A DNA stretch of 20,556 bases from Candidatus Helarchaeota archaeon (lineage in GTDB: Archaea > Asgardarchaeota > Lokiarchaeia > Helarchaeales > HEL-GB-A): assembly GCA_013375455.1 (NCBI GenBank), contig JABXJT010000087.1, positions 1-20,556 on the forward strand, read 5' to 3'. The position numbers and the translations under genes are program-made. The notes under the pieces are model-generated. The model searched no databases and was not told where the DNA came from. It saw only the letters and a program-made list of their open reading frames with translations. Position 1 is the first letter of the stretch. Each line of letters opens with the position of its first letter. Below, piece by piece: positions 1-9,780 of the stretch.

Positions 1-464
1 AGAATCAATAAAGGAACGATTATAAGGGTACTAACAATAAAAATGGGTAAAGGAAAAGTCCATTCACCCTCGGAAAGGAACCAAATAAAATCCATCAAGC
101 TGATTACAACACTAACAAATAATAATATCATCAAACCTAAAACTAGGAATAGCCTTCCAAAAGGAATTTTTTGCATTAGAGGATTTCCGGCTATGTCTTG
201 GAGCATTATTAGGAAGAATAGAATCCATATAACATTGAACATTAACGCTTCGTCCCAACTCATGGAAATATGAAAGATTAAGATGCAAATTGTGATTACA
301 GTAACAAGAGCAGGAAAGGCAATCGCATAAATTACTTTACGAACCCTACTAATTTCTGGTTTTTTATAGAGTTTTAAATAGAGAACGATAAATAGTATTA
401 ACATAATGCCGTTAGAAATGAAGAATATAAGTTCCGCGTCCCCGAGAGCCATTTCAGACCCCAT
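1..464 (-). CDS. Multi-pass membrane protein, 3' end off the window
   Basis: Reading the minus strand from the ATG at 464 gives 154 uninterrupted codons to the left edge, so the C-terminus is missing. The product starts MGSEMALGDAELIFF and is strongly hydrophobic. I count about five membrane segments: residues about 12-32, 45-66, 72-90, 104-129 and 138 to the edge. Short charged loops lie between them (for example KLYKKPEISRVRK at 31-43). I recognise no family or catalytic motif, and the function is unknown. A TATA-like CTTATAAAA lies at 491-499, about 30 bases before the ATG. No SD is well placed (GGGAG is about 19 bases away), which fits a leaderless or near-leaderless mRNA. A second in-frame ATG four codons later is an alternative start. 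A short plus-strand frame at 43-273 over the same bases is rejected. Confidence 0.72.
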   Translation of the reverse strand, partial: MGSEMALGDAELIFFISNGIMLILFIVLYLKLYKKPEISRVRKVIYAIAFPALVTVITICILIFHISMSWDEALMFNVIWILFFLIMLQDIAGNPLMQKIPFGRLFLVLGLMILLFVSVVISLMDFIWFLSEGEWTFPLPIFIVSTLIIVPLLI

Positions 465-764
465 ATTTTCTTTATTATAAAATCTCCCTTTTTTATAAGT
501 TAGATTAAAACTTATTTATTTTATACAGATTATCCTGTTTAAATCTAATTTCTTATTAAATCTAATAGAAGTTTAGTAATTGAACCAACATTCTTTTAAA
601 AAAGGCTACATAAAATTAATAAAGCGAGTATAATCATTATTTTGAGAGAATTAAGGTCCTTAGAACTCTTATTTACAATTTAATTCCAATGTTTCTCGCT
701 TGTAATGCATGCTAATGCCTAAAAAAACCATCTCTGTTCATGAGTATAAGAGGAACAATAGAAA
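465..764. other. 300-base gap between divergent genes
   Basis: This very AT-rich spacer separates the divergent left-edge membrane gene and the giant surface-protein gene. I see no RNA gene or supported ORF. It holds a TATA-like box for the leftward gene (491-499). There is also an odd-length palindrome TAAGGTCCTTA at 652-662, inside a longer imperfect structure whose arms are AAGCGAG (622-628) and CTCGCTT (695-701). No clear promoter for the rightward gene can be fixed. Its start has only an AGAGGAA-like SD about 10 bases before the ATG at 765. Confidence 0.5.
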
Positions 765-3700
765 ATGAGGAAAAAAGCTGGAAGTTTACTCCTTTTATGC
801 ATGATCTGTTTATCTAGTATGCTCATTACTTTTCAGAATTCTCCCTTCACGCCATATTTTAACCAAAATGAAGGGAATGTTGAAGAAAAATTACCGGAAA
901 ATGATGCAATTTCATCAAATACCATCACTGATTATTCAAAACAAGGGGAGGACGTGCATAATCCTCAGGATGCAGCAGATTTTTCCGATTTATACTATAA
1001 ATATAAAAATACCACGGTATATCAAGCGAATCTAACTATCGATTATTTAATTTCTAGTCTATGGGATGCGAATTACAAGGGGTTTAATGAGTCGGACGCA
1101 GTAAATGCGAAGAAAAGAACGTTCGACAACATGCTTATGATAATTACCCTACTCGAATATTACGATGCTGAATTAAAAGCAGAGTACATTACATATGCCG
1201 AAGAAATTTTCAATTTTGAATATAATTACTTGTGGAATAATCAAACAAATTTGTTTTTTAGTTATTGTGACCATGATGGTAATAATCCTTCAACGTACAT
1301 GAATAGTTCCGATAACGCTCTTGCTGTAATGGCCCTGCTGAAGCTATATGATGCTACGACAAATCAAACTTATTTAGATGTTGCGAACCTTACGTATTAT
1401 GGCCTCAATTCTGTATTGTATGATAGTACGAATGGAGGTTATTATAGGAGTAATGCTTCGGGGGATACTAATAAATTTGCCTTTGATAATTTGCTTGTGA
1501 GCCAAGCTTTAACGGAAATATATCGAACTGGGTACCTATCCGCGACTGCGCAAGCTAATACATTAGAATTAGCAGAAAACACACTTAATTTGCTCATAAT
1601 TAATTATTTGAATGGAACGGACAGTTTCTTCACTGCAGGAGATGCCGATTGGAGCAATCCAGTTGAAGAAAAAAGTGCATTAATCAATGCTCTGGCAATG
1701 ATTACATTGATTTTGGTGTATGAAATTAATTTGAATTTAACTTATTTAGTAACTGCAATGGAGATCGCTGAATTTATGGATGAGGCGTTTTGGGATTCAA
1801 GCGGAATGTATCGGGGCTACAATGCCACGGTTTCGTGGGATGGAAGTACAACTTTAAATTCAACAAAATTCCTTGATATTAATTCCATTCTCATGATTGC
1901 TTTCTTAAAATTATTTGAAATCACGTATAATTCAACTTACTATCTAGATGCCATAAATATTTCGCGATTTTTAAACCAAAATTTGTTAGATTCCAACACG
2001 AATGCGTTTAATTTTTCAATTGATTTTGCTGGTCCCACGTTGAATTCTTTGAAATCAACGGCAGCTAATGCATGGGCGATTCGGGCACTACTTGGCTTCC
2101 GATATCAGCGTCCATATTTAACGAGAGCGAATACGACAATGACAATGCTCTTTCACCATATGTATAATGATGATGGATTTGATAATATAATAATGTATGA
2201 TTGGAGCTCTTTAGCTTCGCAAATCGTTTATTCGTTTCCAATTACAATTACGCTCGAAAATTTCTTTGGAGTTTTTAAACCTTCTGAGTCAAACTTAGAA
2301 GCGATTTATACCCTCCTAGAATTAGCAGAAGAAACTCGATTAATTGATTACGTGTTGCTTGCGAATGAAACCATGTATTTTCTAAATGAAACTGCGTTTT
2401 CGGATGCCTTTTCAGATAATGCCACTGCAGGACAGGGGGAAATCACTTACTCCACAGAAACTAATGCTTGGGGAATTTTATCCCTGTTAAAACTCTATGA
2501 AAAAACGAATGATACGACCCTACTAGAAATGGCGAATAAAACTTGGTATTTTTTGAGGGATAATCTCTATGATTCTATAAATTATGGGTATAATACAAGT
2601 ACCACGGATAATATTTCGAAAGATTTAGTTTCAAATTGTTTGATGGTTTGGGCGAATCTAGAGATTCTTAATTCTAACTACACGATATTTGGAAATATTA
2701 CGGGTAACGTCTCTAAGCTTGTTAATGAAACAATGGACGTAATAAATCAGAAGATGTGGGATGGTACGAATAATGGGTATTACCAAAATGCTTCAAGTGA
2801 TTGGGTTCCTTTCACGACAGATGAAACTGTAAAACAAACGCTAGAGAATTGTATCATGGTCCAAACACTGCTTAAATATAATGATTTTTATCAGAACCAT
2901 CCAAATCGGACTCAATATGCAGATCGAGTGAATTATACTATAGAATTTCTCCTAAATTATTTATGGGATAGCGACGTGGGAGGATTTTATTTAAGTTCCA
3001 ATGAAAATGGAAGTTCTCAAATTACAGATAAATATACAGTTGGAAATAGCCGGGCAATTTTAACTTTCCTAGATTTGTATGAAGAGACGGGCAATTTTTC
3101 ATATTACTTACTAGCAGAAGATACGAGTAATTTTTTAAATACATACCTATGGGATTTCGAGTATGGCGGATTTTTTCATTGGTGTGCTAAAGATGGTGTT
3201 CCATACGTATTGGGAACCTTGCCAGCACAAGCTGGTACAATTCTAATTTCCTTCAAGTTTATCGAGAGTCAAATATCACCTATTTTAGCATTAACCAGCC
3301 TCTCAAAGAAAAAAGAGACCCTCCCCTTCGCCCTAGTGGTAGATATCGAGTTCCAACCTGAGGAGATAGATCGAGGATCGCTTCTTTTGCAAATCAATCT
3401 AAACCTCATAGATCTTGAGGGGAACCCCGTAAATCAAGCCAATGTATCAGTATCGCTTAGTGGATTAGATAAAACCATTGCAGGAGAAAAATTCTTTGGA
3501 CTTTCAAATGAATCCCAGCTAGAGAATCAAAATGGGACGAATATATTCACAGGTACTTTAGATATTTCTAAATTTTTAGGAGATTTTCATTTAACCCTCT
3601 CAGCATATAATTCTTCAATGGCAGTCACTTGGTTATCAATATCAAAGGAACGGACTTTTGACGTCTATTTATCGAAGGCGTTTGCTCTCTTAACTAATCT

Positions 3701-6700
3701 ACATCTTTTCTTTTGGGATGAACAATACGGAGGTTATCCACCATCTCTAATTGCTGGAGCTAATGATACTAAATATACATTTGACAATTGGATGGCTATT
3801 TTAGCGCTGCTGGAATATTACAATGGGTCGGGATTGCATCTCTTCTATAATTTAACAAGCGGGGATTTGGAACAAATTTTAACTTCATACATTAGCAGAA
3901 CTTTCAACTTTCTTAACAGCAGCTTATCTTACACTCCAATAAATGAAACGTCCTTAGCATTTTATAGTAGCGCCAGTTTGGATGGTAGTCAAACTAGTTC
4001 TGAAATTCTTTGTCAAGATACAGCATTGGGCATTATAACCTTATTAGAATATTACCAAATTACGAATGATTCAACATATTTGGAGATGGCCAATCGAACT
4101 TGGTCATTTTTAAACACGACTCTTTGGGATTCTAACAACTCTGGATACTTGAACGAAGCTGGGGCAGGGAGTAACCAGACAAAGTATTCCATCGATAATA
4201 TTTGGGCAGCACTGGCTAATTTAGCACTTTATAGCACCACACAGATTAACCAAACGATCCGTGATAGTGCAATGAGAATGGCAAACCTGACAATTACGCT
4301 GTTGAATCAAAATCTGTGGGATGGTGTATATTTAGGATATTATTCGTCATTTAATGGCTCAACATGGACTCCCTTTAATACGTCGTTAGCCTGTAAAAAG
4401 GCAGATGTGAACATTTTAGCCATTCAGATGCTATTGAAATATGCAGATTTAATTAACAGTTCTAAACGTGATGATTATATAAATTATGCAAATGAAACAT
4501 TCCGTTTTATGGACCAAACCTTAAGGGATAAGGATTTTTTGGGATATTTTAGCTCCAGTAATAGAAATGGAACGGTGTTTAATACAAACAAGACATTAAC
4601 AGAAAATAGTTTAATGATTCAAGCCCTGTTAGATCTTTATCGAGCCAATAATTACAATTTCACGTATTATCAACTGGCTGAAGAGTGCTTATTCTTAATC
4701 GATCAATATTTTCGGGGGGTATTGTTCACCCTGTACCATAATGTAACGTCTCGATTTGGGGCAATTACATACGATTTTCTCAACTTTGTTCCAACAGAGA
4801 GCTATTCTAACTTCGTTTTCTTACGAAGTCTGACTCAAACAGATTTAGAGCGACAGAAAATCGATTATCCATTAGTAATTGACAATATTACAGTTGAATC
4901 CCCTGAATTGGGCGAAATTCAAGATAGCATAAACATTACTCTTAAAGTATATGATTCTAATGGTAATTTAATTGAGAATGCAACGGTAATTGGAATTATT
5001 TATGGGAGATACCAGGTATTTTCATTCACGCCATTAAACAATGACACCTATTCATGTCTGGTTAATGTGACCAATTTAGCTGGAGACTTAGGAATCACTT
5101 TTCTTGCATTCAAAGAGGGTTATTCGGCGGGAATTAAGGAATATTCTTTTTCTCGGTTTTATCCAACATACATTCAAAAATCATATGAGACCCTCATTGC
5201 ATTGCTTCTGCAACTCTGGAATTCTACTGAGGAAATTTTTATGGGGGATGAGTTATATTATCAGTTTAAATCAAGCGCGAATTTTATGGCACTGGAGGCC
5301 TTACTAGATTTTATAGAAATTGGGGGAGATATTTTATGGAGCTTCGATTGGTTTGCAAACCGAACCTTGCTTTCTTATTCTGAGCTAATTGGTCAGAATC
5401 TGAAGAAGGTCTTAAATTCCTCAGAAATCCAAGTGGATTCCAAAAATGTTTCAGGTTATTTAAAGGAGACGGAAGGAGGGGTCCCGGTTAATCTTACGGA
5501 TTGTGTATCAAACGCTCTAGCCATCATGGCTTTCCTAGATCTCTATAATGCGACGGCGGATCCAACCTATTTAGAATTAGCTAATAATACTTGGCTCTAT
5601 CTTAATGCAACATTCTGGGACCCTAACAATTATGGATATTATGATGATAATTCGACCGCAACTAACAAAACTCTTTACGCTAACTGCTGGGCAATCTTAG
5701 CAAATCTCGAGATGAATAAAACGCTTGGAATAAATCCCACTATTCGAGCTCAAGCTTACGTTTTCGCAAATCAAACTTTCGTAGTAATGAACCAATCGTT
5801 ATGGGATGATGTGCATGGAACATATTACACTTCCTGTGATGGGAATTGGACCAATCCTCGGCAGAGATTCTCCCTTCCAAATGCTCTAATGATTCTAACT
5901 TTATTAGAACTCTATGATCATAATCCAAACCAAACGGAGTATTTACGGAGGGCAAACATCACTGCAGACATCTTTATTAATAATTTTTATGATTCAGACC
6001 AGGGTGGGTTTTTCCAAGTATTACTAGAAAACTTCTCAATGCCTTATACTATGGGGGACTTAGCCAAGTTTACAATCGATAACGCTTGGGCCATTCTTGC
6101 CTTAGCAGAATTATACGAAACAACGGGAAACACGACTTTTTATTACGTGGCCGAGGATGCAATGAATTTCATAAATAGTCATCTGGCGAATCATTTCAAT
6201 GAGTATTTAAATACCGAAATTGATGATATCACTGGATATTGGGCCAACAGCCTTAGAAGTGGATATGTTTCTGGAAAATATCATGGGAAATACGTTGGAA
6301 CTTTGGAATCTAGCTCCGCAATAATTCGCGCCCTGGTGAAGATGTATTTAGTTGCGAACAGCACGCTCCCTTGGCTTAATGCGACAGTCGAAATTCTCCC
6401 GGCATCTGATCCGCCCAGTGGGGATTTTTGCAATATGACAATTTCAATCTTTGATGCATACGGGACAAAGATTAATGCTGAATTGAACATCACGATTTCT
6501 GGCTGGGTTCGATTAACAGACTTGAGCGGTCAAAAATATACGAAATACCTTGAGTACGAGTATGACGCAGGTGCACAGGAATATAAAGTGAGTAATGTTA
6601 GCCTCACTGACGTTGAAGACGTGTATTTCACCGTGTATATAAAGAATACCTCCTATGCCACGTGGTGGAATAGCTATTATCTTCATAGGACTGAGTCCGG

Positions 6701-8117
6701 AATTTCATTATTGTGGGGAGTTGGCGGCGATTACGTCCCAAGCCAGGACTACTGGCAATATACCATTGGAGACGATATTATAATCATTGAAGGATTATAT
6801 ACTGACTTAGCAACCTTCCAAGGAATTCCCAGTGCATCTCTAAATTTCACGATTCATTTCCCAAATGGAACCATTTGGTTCTCAGAATTGGCGGTTACGA
6901 ACTCCACCGGGTGGGCGCGGTTGGTTTTTGGGCCCGTCCCGAATGTTGCCGCATTGTTCGGCGTGTATAACGTTACGGTCTTTGCTTCACATGTGAATAC
7001 ATCAATTAGCCCAATTACTTGGTATGCGTCCACGAGCGGTTTTATTAGAATCAATCTTGACTACGGTGTTTCGATACCCTTCTTCTATCCTCTTGAAGCA
7101 ATCGCTGTACAAGGAGATAAGCTTCGATGTAATATCACGATTAAGCACAGAATGATTTTGAATTTATCGGTTGACTTGTTAATTTATGCTGAAGGAGTGT
7201 TAAATCCGACTCTGGTTAATAGAAATTTAACAACAGGATTCAATTACTTCATTATAGAAACAGAGATAGATGAACGTACTCCAATCGGGTCATATTTCAT
7301 TTACCTCAACGTTAGCTTCCAGGACGAGGTCATAAGAGATACATACTTTTTCGTTACTATTCTCTCGGCGGCTATAATTAGGAATTATTACGTTCCCACC
7401 TGGATAGCAGAAGATGATGTGCGATATGCAGTAATAGAATTTGAACATAGAAAGTTGTATGAGACCTCAAACGTATCAATCAAGATTAATTGTCCTGCGT
7501 TAGAAGAGAATCCAACGATTCAAGTTTTGCAACCTCTTGCATGGCAAGAGTATTACTTCCCCCTCATTGTGAAAAATGATATCCCCTACGGTCTATATTC
7601 CGGAGAATTTATCGTCGAACGTGTCAATTATACTTTAGATCTTGAAGGCACGCCATTGACTTTCCAAATTGAAGTAGTACCCGCAACAGAGGTAAATTCT
7701 ATTCAAGCCCCTACCGAAATGGTTCAAAATCAGCAGTCTTTGATCGCAATTGAACTTCAAAACAACAAAGCATCCTCGATAACCATTAAAATTGTGGGAT
7801 ATGGTGATGGATTCAATGATTATGAGGAAATTATCACGATAGGTCCTGCAAAAACAGAAACGATTAATACACCCATTATTTATTACAAGAATCCTTGGGA
7901 TTCCGGGATGCGTGAATATACTATAAAGATTTATTATTTCAATGAATCATCTGAATTCATGTTGATCAGTTCAAATACCTATCAAATCTATATCGACTAC
8001 TCGGTAAATAGCATTTTCTTCGGATTTGTTCTCCCAAGTGTGATCATTGCTGTTATCATTATCTGGATTCTCTGGCAGCGGGAAAAGAAGAAACGAGAAA
8101 GAAAGAAACTAAAATAA
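765..8117 (+). CDS. Giant secreted, membrane-anchored toroid/Ig-repeat protein
   Basis: The 2450-aa product has an N-terminal signal peptide (MRKK followed by a Leu/Met-rich core to about residue 24). It ends with one membrane helix (about 2418-2437) and a basic tail KKKRERKKLK, so nearly all of it should lie outside the cell. Dozens of N-x-S/T sequons suggest heavy N-glycosylation. Residues about 80-840, 970-1350 and 1468-1860 are helical repeats with recurring blocks of the type LWDxxxGGYY, then DNxxAxxALLxLYxxTxNxTYLxxA. WD-type blocks lie near 99, 218, 342, 603, 664, 735, 796, 983, 1119, 1185, 1617, 1681 and 1742. This pattern resembles the alpha/alpha-toroid of AGE epimerases, YyaL-like proteins and six-hairpin glycosidases. 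Ig-like beta segments lie at about 845-965 and 1360-1465, and a long beta-rich stalk at 1865-2410. No catalytic residues could be assigned. A glycan-binding or glycan-processing surface role is inference. Confidence 0.9.
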   Translation: MRKKAGSLLLLCMICLSSMLITFQNSPFTPYFNQNEGNVEEKLPENDAISSNTITDYSKQGEDVHNPQDAADFSDLYYKYKNTTVYQANLTIDYLISSLWDANYKGFNESDAVNAKKRTFDNMLMIITLLEYYDAELKAEYITYAEEIFNFEYNYLWNNQTNLFFSYCDHDGNNPSTYMNSSDNALAVMALLKLYDATTNQTYLDVANLTYYGLNSVLYDSTNGGYYRSNASGDTNKFAFDNLLVSQALTEIYRTGYLSATAQANTLELAENTLNLLIINYLNGTDSFFTAGDADWSNPVEEKSALINALAMITLILVYEINLNLTYLVTAMEIAEFMDEAFWDSSGMYRGYNATVSWDGSTTLNSTKFLDINSILMIAFLKLFEITYNSTYYLDAINISRFLNQNLLDSNTNAFNFSIDFAGPTLNSLKSTAANAWAIRALLGFRYQRPYLTRANTTMTMLFHHMYNDDGFDNIIMYDWSSLASQIVYSFPITITLENFFGVFKPSESNLEAIYTLLELAEETRLIDYVLLANETMYFLNETAFSDAFSDNATAGQGEITYSTETNAWGILSLLKLYEKTNDTTLLEMANKTWYFLRDNLYDSINYGYNTSTTDNISKDLVSNCLMVWANLEILNSNYTIFGNITGNVSKLVNETMDVINQKMWDGTNNGYYQNASSDWVPFTTDETVKQTLENCIMVQTLLKYNDFYQNHPNRTQYADRVNYTIEFLLNYLWDSDVGGFYLSSNENGSSQITDKYTVGNSRAILTFLDLYEETGNFSYYLLAEDTSNFLNTYLWDFEYGGFFHWCAKDGVPYVLGTLPAQAGTILISFKFIESQISPILALTSLSKKKETLPFALVVDIEFQPEEIDRGSLLLQINLNLIDLEGNPVNQANVSVSLSGLDKTIAGEKFFGLSNESQLENQNGTNIFTGTLDISKFLGDFHLTLSAYNSSMAVTWLSISKERTFDVYLSKAFALLTNLHLFFWDEQYGGYPPSLIAGANDTKYTFDNWMAILALLEYYNGSGLHLFYNLTSGDLEQILTSYISRTFNFLNSSLSYTPINETSLAFYSSASLDGSQTSSEILCQDTALGIITLLEYYQITNDSTYLEMANRTWSFLNTTLWDSNNSGYLNEAGAGSNQTKYSIDNIWAALANLALYSTTQINQTIRDSAMRMANLTITLLNQNLWDGVYLGYYSSFNGSTWTPFNTSLACKKADVNILAIQMLLKYADLINSSKRDDYINYANETFRFMDQTLRDKDFLGYFSSSNRNGTVFNTNKTLTENSLMIQALLDLYRANNYNFTYYQLAEECLFLIDQYFRGVLFTLYHNVTSRFGAITYDFLNFVPTESYSNFVFLRSLTQTDLERQKIDYPLVIDNITVESPELGEIQDSINITLKVYDSNGNLIENATVIGIIYGRYQVFSFTPLNNDTYSCLVNVTNLAGDLGITFLAFKEGYSAGIKEYSFSRFYPTYIQKSYETLIALLLQLWNSTEEIFMGDELYYQFKSSANFMALEALLDFIEIGGDILWSFDWFANRTLLSYSELIGQNLKKVLNSSEIQVDSKNVSGYLKETEGGVPVNLTDCVSNALAIMAFLDLYNATADPTYLELANNTWLYLNATFWDPNNYGYYDDNSTATNKTLYANCWAILANLEMNKTLGINPTIRAQAYVFANQTFVVMNQSLWDDVHGTYYTSCDGNWTNPRQRFSLPNALMILTLLELYDHNPNQTEYLRRANITADIFINNFYDSDQGGFFQVLLENFSMPYTMGDLAKFTIDNAWAILALAELYETTGNTTFYYVAEDAMNFINSHLANHFNEYLNTEIDDITGYWANSLRSGYVSGKYHGKYVGTLESSSAIIRALVKMYLVANSTLPWLNATVEILPASDPPSGDFCNMTISIFDAYGTKINAELNITISGWVRLTDLSGQKYTKYLEYEYDAGAQEYKVSNVSLTDVEDVYFTVYIKNTSYATWWNSYYLHRTESGISLLWGVGGDYVPSQDYWQYTIGDDIIIIEGLYTDLATFQGIPSASLNFTIHFPNGTIWFSELAVTNSTGWARLVFGPVPNVAALFGVYNVTVFASHVNTSISPITWYASTSGFIRINLDYGVSIPFFYPLEAIAVQGDKLRCNITIKHRMILNLSVDLLIYAEGVLNPTLVNRNLTTGFNYFIIETEIDERTPIGSYFIYLNVSFQDEVIRDTYFFVTILSAAIIRNYYVPTWIAEDDVRYAVIEFEHRKLYETSNVSIKINCPALEENPTIQVLQPLAWQEYYFPLIVKNDIPYGLYSGEFIVERVNYTLDLEGTPLTFQIEVVPATEVNSIQAPTEMVQNQQSLIAIELQNNKASSITIKIVGYGDGFNDYEEIITIGPAKTETINTPIIYYKNPWDSGMREYTIKIYYFNESSEFMLISSNTYQIYIDYSVNSIFFGFVLPSVIIAVIIIWILWQREKKKRERKKLK

Positions 8118-8132
8118 GCTCGATCTCCATGA

Positions 8133-8148
8133 AACTAAATTTTTAGTT
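8133..8148. terminator. Weak AT-rich hairpin after the giant gene
   Basis: AACTAAATTTTTAGTT is a perfect inverted repeat (7-base arms, 2-base centre). It lies 16 bases after the stop codon of the giant surface-protein gene and downstream of the opposing tnpB. It could help end transcription from either side, but it is short and AT-only apart from one C/G pair, so it may be chance. Confidence 0.25.
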
Positions 8149-8180
8149 CTATTAAATTAACATAAAGCAGGGCATTTTTA

Positions 8181-8214
8181 CTAGTTAATTCTATTTAAAG
8201 TAGACCTTGACTAG
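8181..8214 (-). repeat. Imperfect hairpin over the tnpB stop, candidate element end
   Basis: CTAGTTAA (8181-8188) can pair with TTGACTAG (8207-8214), with one mismatch or wobble and an 18-base loop. The structure covers the tnpB stop codon (8195-8197). IS200/IS605-family elements carry subterminal hairpins, and TnpB guide RNAs overlap the 3' end of the gene, so this is a reasonable place for the right end. No boundary is proven by sequence alone. Confidence 0.25.
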
Positions 8215-9766
8215 ATGGGACAATACCCCTAACCTCAATCCCGTCCGCTTCGGAAGCTTTCAGGATTACTTTTTGTGCTGACTTTAGGTTAGCAAGATGC
8301 TCTAATTCTGCGAATGATACAGAATATGGGACTAACCCTAATCCCTCGATCTCATCCGCTGAGATGGCTTTTGGGAATGCTTTTCGAAGAATATTATAGG
8401 CCCCATTCACATCACTATTTATAATTTTACCTTGGGCTGTTTTAAAAAGCCCGAACTCTATTTTCCCATTTCCGCCGCGATCTTTTGGGCGATATATTCC
8501 ACGTTTTCCTTTGTAAGTGTTATGGTGTTCGATGGATTCATTATCAAGGAAACTACATTTAGAAGTGTGGTTTTCCCCTATTAAAACCACATTGATTCCC
8601 TTGAGTTCTGCTTTATATTTAATTTTTTCTATCAGTCGATAAAATGGGATGCCAACAAAGTTTTGGTTGTTTCTCTTTCCTAAATTTAATCTTTGCTTCC
8701 ATAGTTCGTTATATCCGATAACAACTGTATTTATTTGATTACACATACAATATTGGATGATTACCTTTGATAATTTGTGAAATAGGTCTTCAATTTTATT
8801 ATTACGCTTCCGAGCCAGTTGCTGTAAACGCTTTGTTTTGCTTTTAATTCCATAATTAGCATATATTTTTTGATATCTTGCACGTATTTTATTGTAATAT
8901 TGATTAATCCACTTGATTGCCCCCCCTTTAACGATAAAAGGGCGCAATCCACAATTATTCACAGCACATATGGTATTCCGCACGCCCAAATCAAGCGCAA
9001 GGATCCGGTTTTTTTGTTCATTAGCCAATGAGGGAATCACTACCTCCCGTTCATATATGATCTCAAGAATAGAATAATATCCTCTTGGTAAAACCCTAAC
9101 CTGTTTCAGTTTCCCTAAACGTGCCTTATTCACCCTTATAGGGAGTAATTGAGTCCGTTTTGGAAAATACAGCATTTTTCCCTTAATTCTTATCTGTTGA
9201 TTCGTGAAAATAAGGATTGATTCTCCATTTTTTCTCAATTTTGGAGATTGGGGTCTTTTTTCATATTTCTCAGGATGCTTTTTCCAATTTGTATAAGCCT
9301 CAAAAAAAGATTTCCAATTTCTTTGTAACAGCAACAAAATCTGCTGGCTTGTCTGTGCAGGCAATGCACGATATTCAGGTTCATCCTTAAGTTCACGTTC
9401 TAAAGCACGATAGGGAATCAGCTTTCCTGCTTTTTGCGTGGATCTCCCTTTAGTTAAAACAAATACATGCGTTCCTTTAATCAATAACGTATTTGCCTGG
9501 TTATAGAGGTTTTCGGAGCATCGAAAGAGATAGTGTAACGCTTTTGAAGTTTTAATTTGAATGCGTTCCGTTAGCTTGACCGTTTTAACCTGAGTTTTAG
9601 AGGTTTCCCCTGACTTTTTCTTATCATTGATGAAATAATATTCGAGATTTTTCATCATTTTCGGAGGATTTGCTGTCTGTTTAATTTGCGCATTTCCGAC
9701 ATTCATTTTTTCCATAGTTTCTTTCCGTACATCCCTTATTAAGTTGTTGAATGACCTCATTTTCAT
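8195..9766 (-). CDS. tnpB: TnpB, RNA-guided nuclease of IS200/IS605-type element
   Basis: The 523-aa product has the RuvC triad of TnpB. D259 lies in ALDLGVRNT, E398 in VVLIGENHTSK and D452 in INSDVNGAYNI. VVIGYNELWKQ (348-358) and the helical N-terminal core (about 60-250) also fit. TnpB cuts DNA guided by an RNA made from the element's own 3' end. The usual four-Cys zinc ribbon between the second and third RuvC motifs is absent. Only C404 remains, with H414 and H415 and a Gly/Lys-rich stretch, as in the known TSK(A/C)SFLD subgroup. The family core starts near residue 60 (VKTVKLTERI). The first 59 residues are charged and may be a true extension, or translation may begin at a later Met (18, 21, 37 or 38). 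No TnpA transposase gene is next to it, so this is a solo tnpB. Catalytic residues are intact, so it may still be active. Confidence 0.92.
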   Translation of the reverse strand: MKMRSFNNLIRDVRKETMEKMNVGNAQIKQTANPPKMMKNLEYYFINDKKKSGETSKTQVKTVKLTERIQIKTSKALHYLFRCSENLYNQANTLLIKGTHVFVLTKGRSTQKAGKLIPYRALERELKDEPEYRALPAQTSQQILLLLQRNWKSFFEAYTNWKKHPEKYEKRPQSPKLRKNGESILIFTNQQIRIKGKMLYFPKRTQLLPIRVNKARLGKLKQVRVLPRGYYSILEIIYEREVVIPSLANEQKNRILALDLGVRNTICAVNNCGLRPFIVKGGAIKWINQYYNKIRARYQKIYANYGIKSKTKRLQQLARKRNNKIEDLFHKLSKVIIQYCMCNQINTVVIGYNELWKQRLNLGKRNNQNFVGIPFYRLIEKIKYKAELKGINVVLIGENHTSKCSFLDNESIEHHNTYKGKRGIYRPKDRGGNGKIEFGLFKTAQGKIINSDVNGAYNILRKAFPKAISADEIEGLGLVPYSVSFAELEHLANLKSAQKVILKASEADGIEVRGIVPSSQGLL

Positions 9767-9780
9767 CTATAAATCTTTGT

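Noticed and set aside
43..273. Plus-strand ORF of 76 codons near the left edge
   Set aside because: It lies on the opposite strand of a much better membrane-protein frame open from 464 to the edge and has no protein-like features.
5740..7054. Three minus-strand ORFs of 66-71 codons inside the giant gene
   Set aside because: All are antisense shadows of the long uninterrupted plus-strand protein.
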